A stretch of 64,000 nt of DNA. Origin: Dirofilaria immitis. Its lineage: Eukaryota > Nematoda > Chromadorea > Rhabditida > Onchocercidae. The notes beneath the pieces are model-generated. The model was given only the letters and a program-made list of their open reading frames with translations. It was not told where the DNA came from and ran no database searches. A program made the translations under genes and the position numbers. Shown piece by piece: positions 39,178 through 52,500 of the stretch (position 1 is the first letter of the stretch; every line of letters begins with the position of its first letter). Location of the stretch: positions 4,962,501-5,026,500 of the forward strand of contig JAKNDB010000087.1 of the NCBI GenBank assembly GCA_024305405.1, given 5' to 3'.

Positions 39178-41025
39178 TCTATTCCATTCGAATTTTCAAT
39201 CTCATCGTACTGTTTCACTTTTTATTGAACATTCAATTATAAATTTGACAAATCATGAATTTATTAATATTTCTTGCGGGTTTTTTTATGCTTTAATTTT
39301 GCATTTCAATTTATAGTTACCAATGAATCATTTGCAAAAGAGTTTTTAATTACATGAGAGATATTTCTTTATAGATTGTAATTTTTCGTTCCGCTTTGTA
39401 TATTGACATTGATTATCATGATTTAAAGTTCCTAATTACTCAAGTCCTTAAAGTAAACGATTATTTCTGACACAAAGAATTGCTGTTAGGATTTAGAACA
39501 ATTATCTCAATCATAAAAATATATAGATAAGATAGGTATGATTGAAGTATATCTATAACTGCAAAAATAAATGGAAGTATATTTATAACAAGTTGAAGAA
39601 CGATGTTACAAAATTTGGTCGAATTGTTAATTATTTTTAATTTAATTTTTCTGTTTCTAATGATTAGGCTTTGGAAATGAGTAGTAAATGCGAAGTCAAT
39701 TTTTCCATCTCATGAATACTCAAATATAAGAAGCACTAAATCTTCAATCTCGACCCACTTATGTAATTTCAAACTAACGTATAAGGAATGAATGCTCTTA
39801 TCTTATCAGCATCTTCACAACGTTTGTTTCTCATAGCATGAAAGCCATTCGGCGATCTACCTCCGCTCCGCCGGTTATCATCTGTTTTTGCCAGCCACAC
39901 AATCAATCAAATCTTTCTGGCATAAATCATTTTGCTTGCGTAAAATGACGTCTTACCGTGGTTTGGCTTACTTATTTTATCTTTCTAGGCAAATTTAGAG
40001 CTTTGCTTTAACGAGCGATGATATGTTGTCATCAGTTCGATTTAGTGAACAAAAAATTGTTGTAGATTGTCAGCTTTGTTTTCTTCAATTCTTTCAAAAC
40101 TTGTAAGCCATCATTATCAATTTCAATTATCTTAAATATTAGATGTTTTCAGCTTGAATCTGGAAGGATATGCTTTTTGCATCTCTGCGAACTTTTGTTG
40201 GTTCAGGCCTGTTCCAGTTAAAAATTATGCTTGGTCGAATCAAATATTTAATCTCTTGGGACAAAAAATTAAAAAGAAACAAGAATGAATCCCATATTTC
40301 ATAGCATTTGACTGGAACTATCATATTTGATCTATTTCTTCAGCTTTTTTAATTAAATAATTCAGGAATTTTAAATTGTACTTGAGTATGTCTTAATAAT
40401 GAAAAAACATTGTAGTGATTTTAATTCGACAGTACTTTAGGTCGCCGAAACATGTCAAAAATTGATACAAAATACCACCAGTCTGATGAGCAGCAATAAT
40501 GTTGACCTTTACTTGATTGTGTTCAGCATTATTTAACATAACTTAAACAATGATAACAAGAGATTTTTCCTGCATTCAAAATGATAATGATCAGCAGATA
40601 TGGCAGGCGAAGTAACTATTAAGGAAAAACTGTCAAGCAATTATTTTGTAAATAGCACTAATTTTGACTAAAATATTTTATTTAATGTTAATTTAAGATG
40701 GTATTTTTTTTTACTCATAGCAGCCTTTTCCAGTTCCGGTTTCTGCAATTAAATCTTTCACAAAATTTGTCCCACATTTGTTTTATTATTAGGGGATGTT
40801 GGCGTAGCTTTAAATGAATTTCAGTTGTTTATTATTGGTTTCTTCCTGAATTTTTGTTTGATTCGTTTATTCTGCCACATTTTAAATATGAATAGTTTAA
40901 TTAAATTTTCTGTTATCTTTTATTGCCGATCGTATCATGAATTGCAATGAACTGCTTCGTTTTCTATTTAATGCGTGTAAAAAGTATTAACAGCCGTTAA
41001 GAATTTGATGTCTTTTTCTTTTCAG
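39178..41025. promoter_or_regulatory. egl-27 upstream region, candidate promoter
   Basis: No exon is recognised between the minus-strand ORF and the first egl-27 exon. A distinctly GC-richer patch at about 39841-39960 (including CTCCGCTCCGCCGG near 39862) stands out from the AT-rich background about 1.1 kb upstream of the gene. It is the most promoter-like sequence here. This is inference from composition and position only. Confidence 0.3.
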
Positions 41026-41189
41026 GAATAAAAATTTGTAATTACTGTAAAAATAGGAGAAGAAGACGAGAATCCGAAAGAATAATGGTGGAAGAAGATG
41101 AAACAGCTGGTAAAACACCAGAGGAGTGTCGAGACCTTGGATTATGGGAGGTGGATCTGGTCTATTATAGTCTTAATGGGAACAATAAG
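41026..41189 (+). other. egl-27: egl-27 first recognised exon, with CxxC and Arg run upstream of the ATG
   Basis: The exon follows TTTTTCTTTTCAG, a site suited to spliced-leader trans-splicing, with ATG 41085 only 59 nt downstream. The reading frame is open all the way from the acceptor and encodes CNYCKNRRRRESERI before that ATG. The true protein could therefore start in an unrecognised upstream exon of phase 1. After the ATG come acidic residues and then DLGLWEVDLVYYSL, ending at AAG|GTTAAG. Confidence 0.6.
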
Positions 41190-44100
41190 GTTAAGATATA
41201 TTGTTTTCCATATCATTGATACTTTAAAGAAAAAATGATGAGGATGAATAGAATAATTATCGTTAGATAAAGAGTCTTTTGAAATGGCTCTTAATGGTAA
41301 TTAGCACATGTTTTGACCTATAAAAACAAAATCTGAGTAGAGGAAATCGACTTTTTGACTCTCAGAGTGAGCTTGTAAATTTTAACTTTTTCAAGTATTT
41401 CCTTTTGGTAAAAATTACATTATTATTGCTACGACTGATAATGAGCAAAGAGAGTTTTCTGCTATAAAAACTTCGAAATTGAAATAAAATCTCCTAAAAA
41501 CCGCACAGACTTTAATTTGAAATATTAAATTTATTATTTGCGATGTTCTCCTTGTTTGTCCATATCTTCAAAATTTTAAAGTGGAATGTTTTTAGAATAA
41601 CTATTTATGAAAGCATTATTTGTTTCACAACTTATCCTATTTTTACGGTCAAAATTCAAAATGAATGTTACTGTTAAAAAGGAGAACATGATTAGGGAAA
41701 CATGGGTGTGGGATGACTGTCCTATTACTGCTTATTGCCAGTCGATCTTTCTCTTTTTTTGGCATTGGTTTTTTCTAGTTATGATTCGTTCTGAAAAAGA
41801 GCAAGAGTTTTCGGACTAATGATGCCTTCTGGTTGATTTCATTTAGAAAAAGTACATCTTTCCAATACTAGTTTAGATGGTACGAAATTAATTTTTATTT
41901 CGATATTTTTTAAAATATATGGGTGAGATGAAAAAACGATTAAAAGAATATTGGGAATGAGATCCTTTGAGCTTGTACTTAATAGATCTGAAATTTATTT
42001 TAATTTGCTTTTAAGAAATCTTTCAGAAATAAGTTTGGCAAATCATTGTTATGGATTCAAAATTGCCGTATAATAGCTATTTCAATATTTTTTTATTCCA
42101 GCATTGCTTTACCGCAACAAAATCTTTTTTAAGCCAAAAAATTTTAGACGATTTTTTATTTTAAAAAACGATAGAATAGTGTCTCTAACAATGCTTTTAA
42201 CCTGAAGTAAGTTTCCTAGCTTTCATTTAATTCAGGTTAGAAATATACAAATTCAATTGATCTCTGACCACATATTTTTCGCTATTCCTAAATTTGTGAT
42301 AGATAACTATCTGATACTTAGATTAAGACAATTTGCTTGGCAGAAGTCACTACTGATTTCCCAATTGTGTTTGACGAAATAAACGTATTTTTCAGGGGAT
42401 TCCACAAAAATAAACGTGGAAAAGCCTACAAAGCACGAAGTGATAGTGAATACAAATGTTTCGAAGCACATGACGGAATGCTTTATCGACCGGGCGACCA
42501 TGTCTTCATCGAAATGTCCCAGTGTGATCCATATTATATTGGGACAATTTCAAATTTTAAAATGGTGCTTTCTTCATTTGTTCTGATATCGTTATTAAAA
42601 GCATACTACTAGAAAAAAGATTTTGACAGGAGATAAGATAAAATTGTTTTCAGTTAGTCCTTAATTACTCTTTGAAGTGATTATTAAATCTTATTGCATT
42701 CAGAAGGGACTTTTAATTTTTAGTTATCTTGCGGATGCATTGCTGAACTAAATGATCTTTGAATTGTACACACGAAACATTTTAAGATGAAATGCTGAGT
42801 GATTACGTCTTCATCGAAATGTCCCAGTGTGATCCATATTATATGGGAAAATTTCATTTACTTTTAAAATCTATTTTGAATTTAAGTTAGCGAATATTAA
42901 CAAAGCCTATTAATTACAGATTTTCTTACCATTCAGTTATAACTAATCAGATTCTGAGTTATCCAGTTATCATGGCATTAACATTGCCGTGTTTTTCTTC
43001 TTTATAACAATTACATATTGATTTTAACCGTGAAGGTTAAAAGGAAAATATCCGTAGTACTGGTAGTGATTTGCAAGTGCGAAGATTTTATTTCTATCAT
43101 TTGCAAGAAAATAGCTCATGATACTGTAATCTTGGCAATTCGATCATCACGTTATATAGGGAAGTGCAGTTCTAGCTATCAGCATTCAGATGGTCTATTC
43201 AATCTTATAATTAAGTTGATGAAAATTTAAGCAATATTAGCAATGAATAAAAATTTCGTGAAATGATATTCTGCGTCTTTTTCCTAATTTTACGCTAACC
43301 TACTTTTTAGTCTCTTAATGAAGCTTTGTCGTACTAATAAATAAATAAATAGCTCGTCTTATACGGATATAACATTTAACTAGTTGGAACTAAATGTAAC
43401 ATATTCCTACTTTTTTCCGGGAGAATTATCTTTGTTTTATAAATCCGAAGAACAAAGTTTTCGATTTCGAATCCTTTAATTCCACATGTACGATGGGCAG
43501 ATAACAGTAGAATAGGTATGCATTTCTTTGCATAATTAGTGGAGTTGTCTTTGCAGACAAAACGAGACCAACTGTCGGTAAAAGTTACGCGGTTTTATCG
43601 ACCAGAAGATGTTCCTGAAGATAGTTATTCACTGTTACTCCAAGATCGACAGGACGATGCATCACTTAATCATGCGGTGATGACTGCTATGCAAACCCGA
43701 GAACTGTTTTCTTCAGAAATTTCATCCGTCCATCCCATCTGTCATCTCAGGTTGGTTTCAATTCTCCCATGATAGTAATAATTTATCTACCGACTAACTT
43801 ATCATTAGCATAATTGGTAATGATAATCCTTTCCTTCAATCTAATTTTTCCTCTTCTCGAAAATTTGATATTTTTTGAAAAAATTAAAGAGTTTACTTAG
43901 AGAAAAAATGTGGATTAATCAACAGCTAAGAACAGAATCAGCGTAGTTAATGCATGAAATTATAAAAGAGTAATGAGATAAGAAAATTATTGTTGATATG
44001 GCCCGTATTGATGAAGATTTACTTAAAAAGTCTTCATGTTCTTCGGAATTGAAAATAATTGAATTCTGTTCTCTTTTTTGAAAAACTTCGCATTTGTTTC

Positions 44101-46539
44101 TATTATATTATTATTAATATAAAGAAGTCAATGTTGTAAATATTAATAGGAAGAATGAATTTGTTAAAATCCAGAGGATAGGCTTCGTTTATATGTTCAA
44201 GTAATGCTTGGCAGAGAAGGGTGGATGGAGGAAGCAAACATAATGCAAAGGGCAACGTGATGGATTCCATATCGGCTGATAGATAGAGGTGAACAATAGG
44301 GATGAATCAGAGTGTTGTTGTGGTGGTGGGGTGCATCAATAGTAATATGCTGAAAAGCAAATATCATAGAAGAGATGTTCACATACAGAACTATCAGTAC
44401 TCTTATGAGGTTTTATCTTTTAGTGATAATATGTCTCATGAGTCAACTACTATTGTAACTAATTTTTTAAAAAATGAGAATCATTTTTAAAATAGATATG
44501 CAATGTGCTTCATCTGAACTTATTGAATAGTTATTATTATTATCGGTGAAACAAAAATGTTTTCGGTGAGGCCTTTCGGGAATAGAAATAGGATTTCATA
44601 TTAGCGATTAAAATTTTCATTTGTACTGATTTGTTGATGCTAGAGTATATGCAGCATAACTTAACTGACATTAAATTTCGAAAATTCCATATTTTTTTTT
44701 GATTGATATTGCATAGTTTTCATCCGAAGGAAGGAGATAGTGTTGGCTAATTGTGATGTTTAAGGGAGAATAGCAGTAATGGGAATAGTGAAGTAGGCTG
44801 CTAGTAAGGAAAAAGCAAACGAAAGAAATTTATTGGATTCGATTTGATTAAGGAAAATTCATATTCGTTTCTTTCATTTCAATAGACAAATTACTACATC
44901 ATAAATTTTTACTAGGGAAATGACCGATTGATGTGCTGCTGCGAAAGAATTTGTTTTTACAGCCTGATAGAAACTAGAAATCGAAGACAGAACAAGAAAA
45001 AGAGAGGGAGAAGGTTGGGAAAAAGGAATAATGATTAATAGATATTCATAAATGGGCATTTTCTAATATACTTTGTGCAGATAGAAATCTGATCATTTCG
45101 CTAGATTCCTCTGGAGCAATGCAATGCCCACAATCATTGGTTTCATTATTTGAAAATGAGGTTATCTTACACGTCATTGAAGTATTCCTTACCTTTGTGT
45201 GTCCCATTCCTAATCCTTCTGTACATCCATCTAAGTATCTCGCTATTAGTCACATCACTTCAGTTCGATGCGTTTGTTTTGCTGTATCAGTATGGATCTA
45301 AGCTGCAGCGAATTTCATATGGTCTATCGCATTGCCGGAAAAACTTAAGTCTTCATGCTCATTATTCATCATTCATTCATTTATGAAGATGGCATCTTAT
45401 AAATGCTATCATGCTTTGCTAATCGTCCAATGTTTATTCAGCTTCGATACTTCTTGTCCTTTAATCAAGAGTCTTTTGGTATAGAGCGTACCTGCAATAA
45501 TTGTTGATGTTGATCATTTTGAGAATAAAGAGATCGTAGATGGTCGTTATGAGAAAAGATGGGATAGATAGATGGTATTGCAGGCAGTGAACGGTAAGAG
45601 CTATCTATTGATGATTGATAAGGAATTGAGAGAAGATGCTTGTCTTCATGGATTGATGAATAGATTGAATGACAATAGCGCCGTCATTGAGGAGAATGAG
45701 AAAGCAAGACGATTAGAGCGATGAAAGGATCGATTCAGTGTTGCAAAAATAGTAGTGCATGTGATGAAAATTTGTGAGTATTTGAAGAGAAACTGAAGGA
45801 TTTAAGGAGAGATAAGGAGTTAGACGAATGCAGTTTACTATATTATTATATTGATCATGGTTTTATCGTTTCGTTTGCTTTTTCGATCAATCTCTCTCAG
45901 TTTCCTCACTGATGTCTAGCTCTATGTGTCTTTTCTTTTTCTCGAATTTTGAGTATTTTTAAAAAGAAAGAGAATAATATTTGTTTAAGATATGATATCG
46001 TTTATATATATATATATAGCTATTATTGAATTGGCGCGATATTCATCCATTCATCTTTGTGTCAGTCTGTCATCATCTGTCTGTTTGGGTGAATGAGTTT
46101 ATTTTGATTAAGGTTGATCAGGAGGTTGTTGATATTGCCTGTCATTTAATTTTCATCGTCATTGCTCGCTTTACAATTCTTTTATTGACGTTCCTGTTTT
46201 CCTATCCATTTGATTTTTGCGAAAAAATAGTCTTGCCTTATATGCTGAATTTTAATTTTCCTATTTCGGAAAAGCTCTGTTAAGAATTGATTAAAATCCT
46301 TGCACTAATTATATGACGTACATGTTTGTTCTAAGTTAAATTTATTTAGTAGCTCGGATGAATTCGTCTCTCATCACTTTTATATTATATTCCATCATAA
46401 AATCCAATTTGTTTGAATAAACTGATGCATTTAAATCAAATTTCTTTGCCTATATAAAAAGACCAGAATTATTTACCAGAATTATTTATTCTTTCTTATA
46501 TTTAGTTGCTGCCCGCTTCTCAATTAAAACTGATATGAG

Positions 46540-46574
<35 letters not shown>

Positions 46575-49500
46575 AAAAAAAATGACAGAATTTAAAACTA
46601 ATTTTGCACTTGACTACTTTTCTATTATGAAATAGGTCGTGTCTTGATAGAGTAGAGAATTATATGAAAATGATCAATTGGACAGAATAGGAAATAAAGT
46701 ATAAGAAATGACATTTTTGCTGTATCTTATGAATTTAATACACTTCGGATTCGACATTCTTCTTTCACAAATCAGTCTTACTTATGAATAATATGTTGGA
46801 GAAATGTGAAATGTACATCATGACATCATCGCAATATATTTAGAGCAGTGTTTTTAATTACAAATTTAAATTTTATTGCTTTGTCGGACTTCTTCTCTTT
46901 ATTTGAAAGGATGAAATGACCATATGGAATAATGTTCATAATTCCTGCTGTTTTCTGAAAGAAACAAGAATGTGAGAGATGAATAGATGCAAAAACAATT
47001 GTATTTTAGATAATCGTCGATCTAGTGAAGATTGGCAAGGAAGTCTAGAGTTTGAAGAGTTTGCAGCAAAAGCTGGAATGCACTTAAAACCATTAAATTA
47101 GCATTTACCAAAATACCCGAAAAGTATGTATCAAGAAAAAGCGTCATGAGTTAATCGATGCAGAGGGACATGCCATAATTTTTTCGTCTTGAATTTTTTC
47201 TTGTATGCTTACCCTTATTGAATATTGTAAACAGCGCTTTCACTATCATAAAACCGTCTTCTGTTTCCTTAGAGTTAAAAAAGTTTCTTAGTAAGACATG
47301 AAATGAAGAATGGCAGTGATAGCAACTATTCTAAGCTCGTTATTAAAAATACCAAATCTTATTCTTATCGAAGAACATTCCCGATATGATGGATAACAAA
47401 TCAAAAGTGGCATAAATCAGATAACGTTTTTAATATTTTTAATAAACCATCCAAAATAGATTGCAAGAGACTAATATTATGATTAATCGTTCTATATATA
47501 TTTGGCAAAATTGGAAAAAAAAGCAAAATATATGAAATCTCATGTTAAGCAAAAAGGTTCCTTAAGCTCTTATGATCGGAAAGTGAAGTTCCGCTGATTC
47601 CTCAGATCATCATTGTTACACTGGAAAAAGCTAAGAAAGCTGATTGATTTGAGCGGCAGTAATTTGTGATGACATACATTATATATATCCGCTTAGGTAT
47701 TTCTATTATTTTATCATAAGTTAAAGGCGATCTAATATGAAATATATAATATTAAAATCCAAACACCAAAATGTTTTATATTCTTAGAGATTTCATATTT
47801 GTGCCATTTTTCTCCATTTTTTTTATTAGAGGTAAAATTACTTCTGTTATATAATCAATGGAAGAGAATTTTGCATTTAGTTTTTGATTTCAAACTTTTA
47901 GAATAGTATTGTCAATAATAATTTGTTTGAGCACATCTATCCTATTGTTTTGTTTTTTTGTACGCAGATTCTCGTAATGAATTTTCTTGGTATAATTGCA
48001 AATAATCGAGTTCATTTTACATTTTTTCTTTATGTATAATTTTTTGCGTTATTATTGTTTTAATTATTCGATATTCTGCAGTATCTTTTTAGGAAGTCGA
48101 AAAAAATTGAATTAAATCGAAATGAATTTCTCAGATAAATAGGTGATGATGTAGAGTAAAGAAAGCTATCACAAGAATTTTCGTGTGAATTTCATTGTTA
48201 ACGGCGCTCTTGTCCTATCATATGGATTGAGCAGCTAACTTTATTTGACCCTAAAGTGCCATTTTCAATGCGAACAAAGAGGGAAATGAATAATAACAAG
48301 AGAATACTTTTATGCATTCAGTTCAGTTCCATGTTTATGTACTCTAAATGATTTATGAATATATATATATACAATTTAGCATAAAGGAATTTACATGCGT
48401 ACATATATGTATTATTAATTAGTCAATTTATGCTTCAGGATGAAGTAACTTTTCTTTGCTGAAACAGTTTTATATCATTTTCGTTCGTTATCCATTGAGA
48501 GTTTAGTATATTATCCTTCTATCTGTATCTATATGTTGAACTTCATATGCATCGTAAAGTTCATTTATTTCGTTTAAAACCATATCAAAAATGCTTGATT
48601 TTGTATGTTATTTTCATAGATACAGAGAAGATCAATCTTTTAAGAAGAATGATGTTTTTATGTTGATCGTTTTAAATGAATAGTAGTAGTTGGATGAAAG
48701 TGATAAGAATCGTTTATCGACAACTCCATTAATGGATTACTACTGTTTGCTTGTTATTTTTCACTATTAAATATCGATATTAATTATCGGTTGCAATTTT
48801 ACTCTCAGTAAATTTCTGAAATTTTCAGAACTAACGAATTTTCAAGAGATCAAATAGTTCAGAATCGTTATGTAGCATTACTGTTTTCTCATATATTCAT
48901 GTCTAAATGTGATTTTTGCATGGTACTTTTAGTTATATTATTATTAATCCAAGACGAATTATAACATGTCGCATCTTTTGTTTTTACCTCTTGAAATGTG
49001 ATTTTGAACAAGTTGACAGTTGATTTCATTGATGCGTCTTCTGGTGACGATGCTATTAGTATCATAACAATGTTTTTCGAAGACAAGTGCTTGTCATCAA
49101 GTTTCTTAATAATGTTTCTGACAATTAGATTATTGAAGAGACATATTAGCTAATCTGTCTCATCTATACTAAACAAAATTACTTTAAGTTGCAGGTAGAA
49201 TCGATGGATGAATATTGTTTAATGAGTAGAGTTGGGCTGTTGATGATTTATGCATATCTAATGAGCCACGCGCATTCTTAATATAGGTAGTGATGTGCTG
49301 TTAAGTAGTAGAATCGATCAATTTGACAATGGAATAAATATATCTGTTCTTTCCCTCTCGCCTAGAGACTAAAAATAAAAGCACTTCTGATAGCTTTTCG
49401 GCATGTTAATCGCTTTCTCCCTTGTTAGACAATCTCAGTTTCACTTCAGCACTGAACTTTTGAGCTACCTGATGGTAAATTTAATGCATATTGTTTTCGT

Positions 49501-52500
49501 ACTCCTTCATAATTATCTATCTTTGATCTTTTGTCTTGTTCACTCCATTTTTAATTTCTTGATTATCCGATTCATCTACTCTCATATCTACGCTATTATC
49601 ACAACAGATATTTCATACAAGTTTATTTTTTGTCATTAAATATTGAATTTAAAGTAAAGCATAAGAGAGAATGTACTTATTGTTACTCTTATTTTCCTTT
49701 GAATAATTCTTTTCCTGTTGTGTACTATATTCTATGACAACAACATGGCATGAAATACATACATGAGATAGAAGTTGCTGTATAGTTGAGTGAATAAATG
49801 TTTGTGAATTGTTAAGATTTCAAGAAAGGAACGGCTATTAATTTGCTTCTCGAAAATTTTATTTAACTTTTCATTTATTAGTTTTATTCATTCCATTCAT
49901 GCATTTCATGTAAATGCTTATTAGTTGCAGGGGTAAATGTACGATACGTCTGATTAAAGACATTCGCACACTGCGTGAATGTGACGTACAATCCTTGACT
50001 GATATTTTTTCTCCCTGGTATCATTCGATCCAAATAATAGCAGACTGGCGTCTGTGCAAGGTGAAATCCGTGTCGGTGGGTCATACCAGGTTTGTTCAGT
50101 TTCTTCTCTAGTTTCACTGTCATGCGGCATTGCATGAACGGCGAAGTAATAAAGAAGCATAGTGAGAAATAGATCTATACCAAAATTCTAACATTTCGAT
50201 GTTCATAGTTAGAAAGTAATGTATTACGTTTTTCGCGAAAATCATTTCTGGACTAGTTTCGATTGGTACGCTCGAAATTTTGATAATTTTTGTGATGACA
50301 GAAAAAACTAAAAAAACTGCATGATAATCGGAAGAGCTCATCGGCATATAATATATTTGGAACTGAAAACAAAGGATTTTATTCGAAACAGAAGGGATGA
50401 GGTTGTTGCATCTTCTAAATTTTTTTTGTTTCGAAATGCTTCAGGAGTGTGAAAAAAAATTTAACGGAATCTATTCCTCATCTAAAATTGTTCATAACAA
50501 ACTTTTATATGATGAAAAGAAATTTTTGTCCTTGAACTTTTAAGAACTTTATTTTCAACTTAGTTCTTTTTGTTCTTTTTTGACTGTGTTCTCATCTCTT
50601 TTATTCTACATTCCATGTTTTTGTGTTTACTATTGATTTCTGTATTTTGATTCATTTCAAGGAAAAGAGGATTATATTGGAATAATCATATTCTTATATA
50701 TAATATATATGACAGTGTAATTTGGCAATTACATAATATTTCATTTATTAATCGATATATTTAGATTTCTCAGAATTAGTTTCAGGTCAAACTACCACCA
50801 ATGGAGAGGTACTCTGCGGTGGATGAACCGGATCGTGATGAACTGCAGTGGAGGCCGGGTTATATCAATGAAGAAAGTGAACATGTGTAAGGATTTCGTA
50901 TCGCTTTTATATAGTTAATATTTTTTGATTTAATTGAAATGCGTTTCGCAGAAATAAAAATTGTTTATCTAAATGGTCCAGTGTTTGTTTGGCGACAAGT
51001 ATATTGAATTTATATCTGGCGAAAAATATGCTAACTGTTTTAACAAATTTAGAAGCTAAGGTGAATTTGATCAGTCAGCTTTCGGTTGCATTTAATTCGT
51101 TTATTATTCAGTATAAGTAATAATCAGAGAACTTTTCTCAGCTATAAAAGAGCGACACGATCATTTCGAATGTTTGCTATGGTTCGAAATGAACAAATTA
51201 CGCAAATGGAGCGTGACTTTAAGACTGGCGACTTATGCATGCATGATGCCATAATTACGGTTAGTATTATATAGACTGATAATTGAACGGATTTTGCATA
51301 AGCAGCAGGTACTTTTCTTATCCTTTTACTTTATGCTAAATGAGCAGTAATAAACTGCATAAATAGTAAGCTAAAGAAAATCGATAGTTAAAGAGATAAA
51401 GTACTATACCTATTCTAATCCTGCTATGTTCAATACATTGCTATAGAATTAAATGTTTAATTTTTACTTTGTTACTTGGAATTTCATTGATTATTGATGA
51501 TGTGACTTTGTGAATTAGAGCCATTCAAAAGGAGCTCCGGCTCTTGGATATCGTTTTATTTATCTATCGCTGTTTCATTATTGCTGAAAATTTTCTTTTT
51601 CAATTAGTTTTACAAAAATTTTTTTCAGTTGCATAAATGTGATTATAACGTGAATTATGCTATTGAGGCAATGAATAAAAATGACGAACATATGCTTAAA
51701 GTGACTAATTTTATGAGTGTTGATGATGCCAAAAATTTGCTCGTGGCATTAAAACATACGGGAAAAATTTTCTGAAAATCAAAAAGAATTACTGCCACAT
51801 CATCGTAGAGTAAGTCGTAATTACTGTCTTGCGATAACATGTCTGAAACAATGTAGAAGAAAGCTGAACAGATTAAATTATATATGCTAAAATTATATTA
51901 TATTTAATACACTATATAATTGCTAGGATTCTGTGGTTTTTATGTAATCCAGGTCAATAGAGAAGGGTATAATACCAGTCAAAAAAATTATTACAATTTC
52001 AAAACATTGTCATTATTACAATGCATTACAGAGAGGAAGATTTTTTAAATTGTTTTTAAAATTTATTATCTTTAATGTCAATAACATTGCCGTCATTTAT
52101 TGTCATGTACTGCTTGAAGTAACCACGAGAATGTTTTGAATTCTTCGAATATTTTCCTTTTAAAGAATAATATAACACATTATATATAATATAATATATT
52201 AAATAATAATACCATCTTTATATATATATATATGCATTATATATAATATATATATTAAATAATGATATTATCATCTTTATTATTATCATGTAATATATTA
52301 TTGTGTTACTATATTCATTCATCCTTTTGTTTTCGCTTTAAAAAATATTGTTGTTTCTTTTAGGATGAACTGGTACAATTCTATTATGGATGGAAGAAGA
52401 CTCGCGATGCAACGAGGCCTAAGCCATTAGCACGACAACGAAATACGACAACTGCAACACATCGAAAACCAAAGAGCAACCAGTTGAAGGTCAGTCGATA

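Noticed and set aside
44197..44382. 61-codon minus-strand ORF and overlapping plus-strand ORF in the egl-27 intron
   Set aside because: Short, no motif, and the intron is otherwise removed cleanly between conserved exons.
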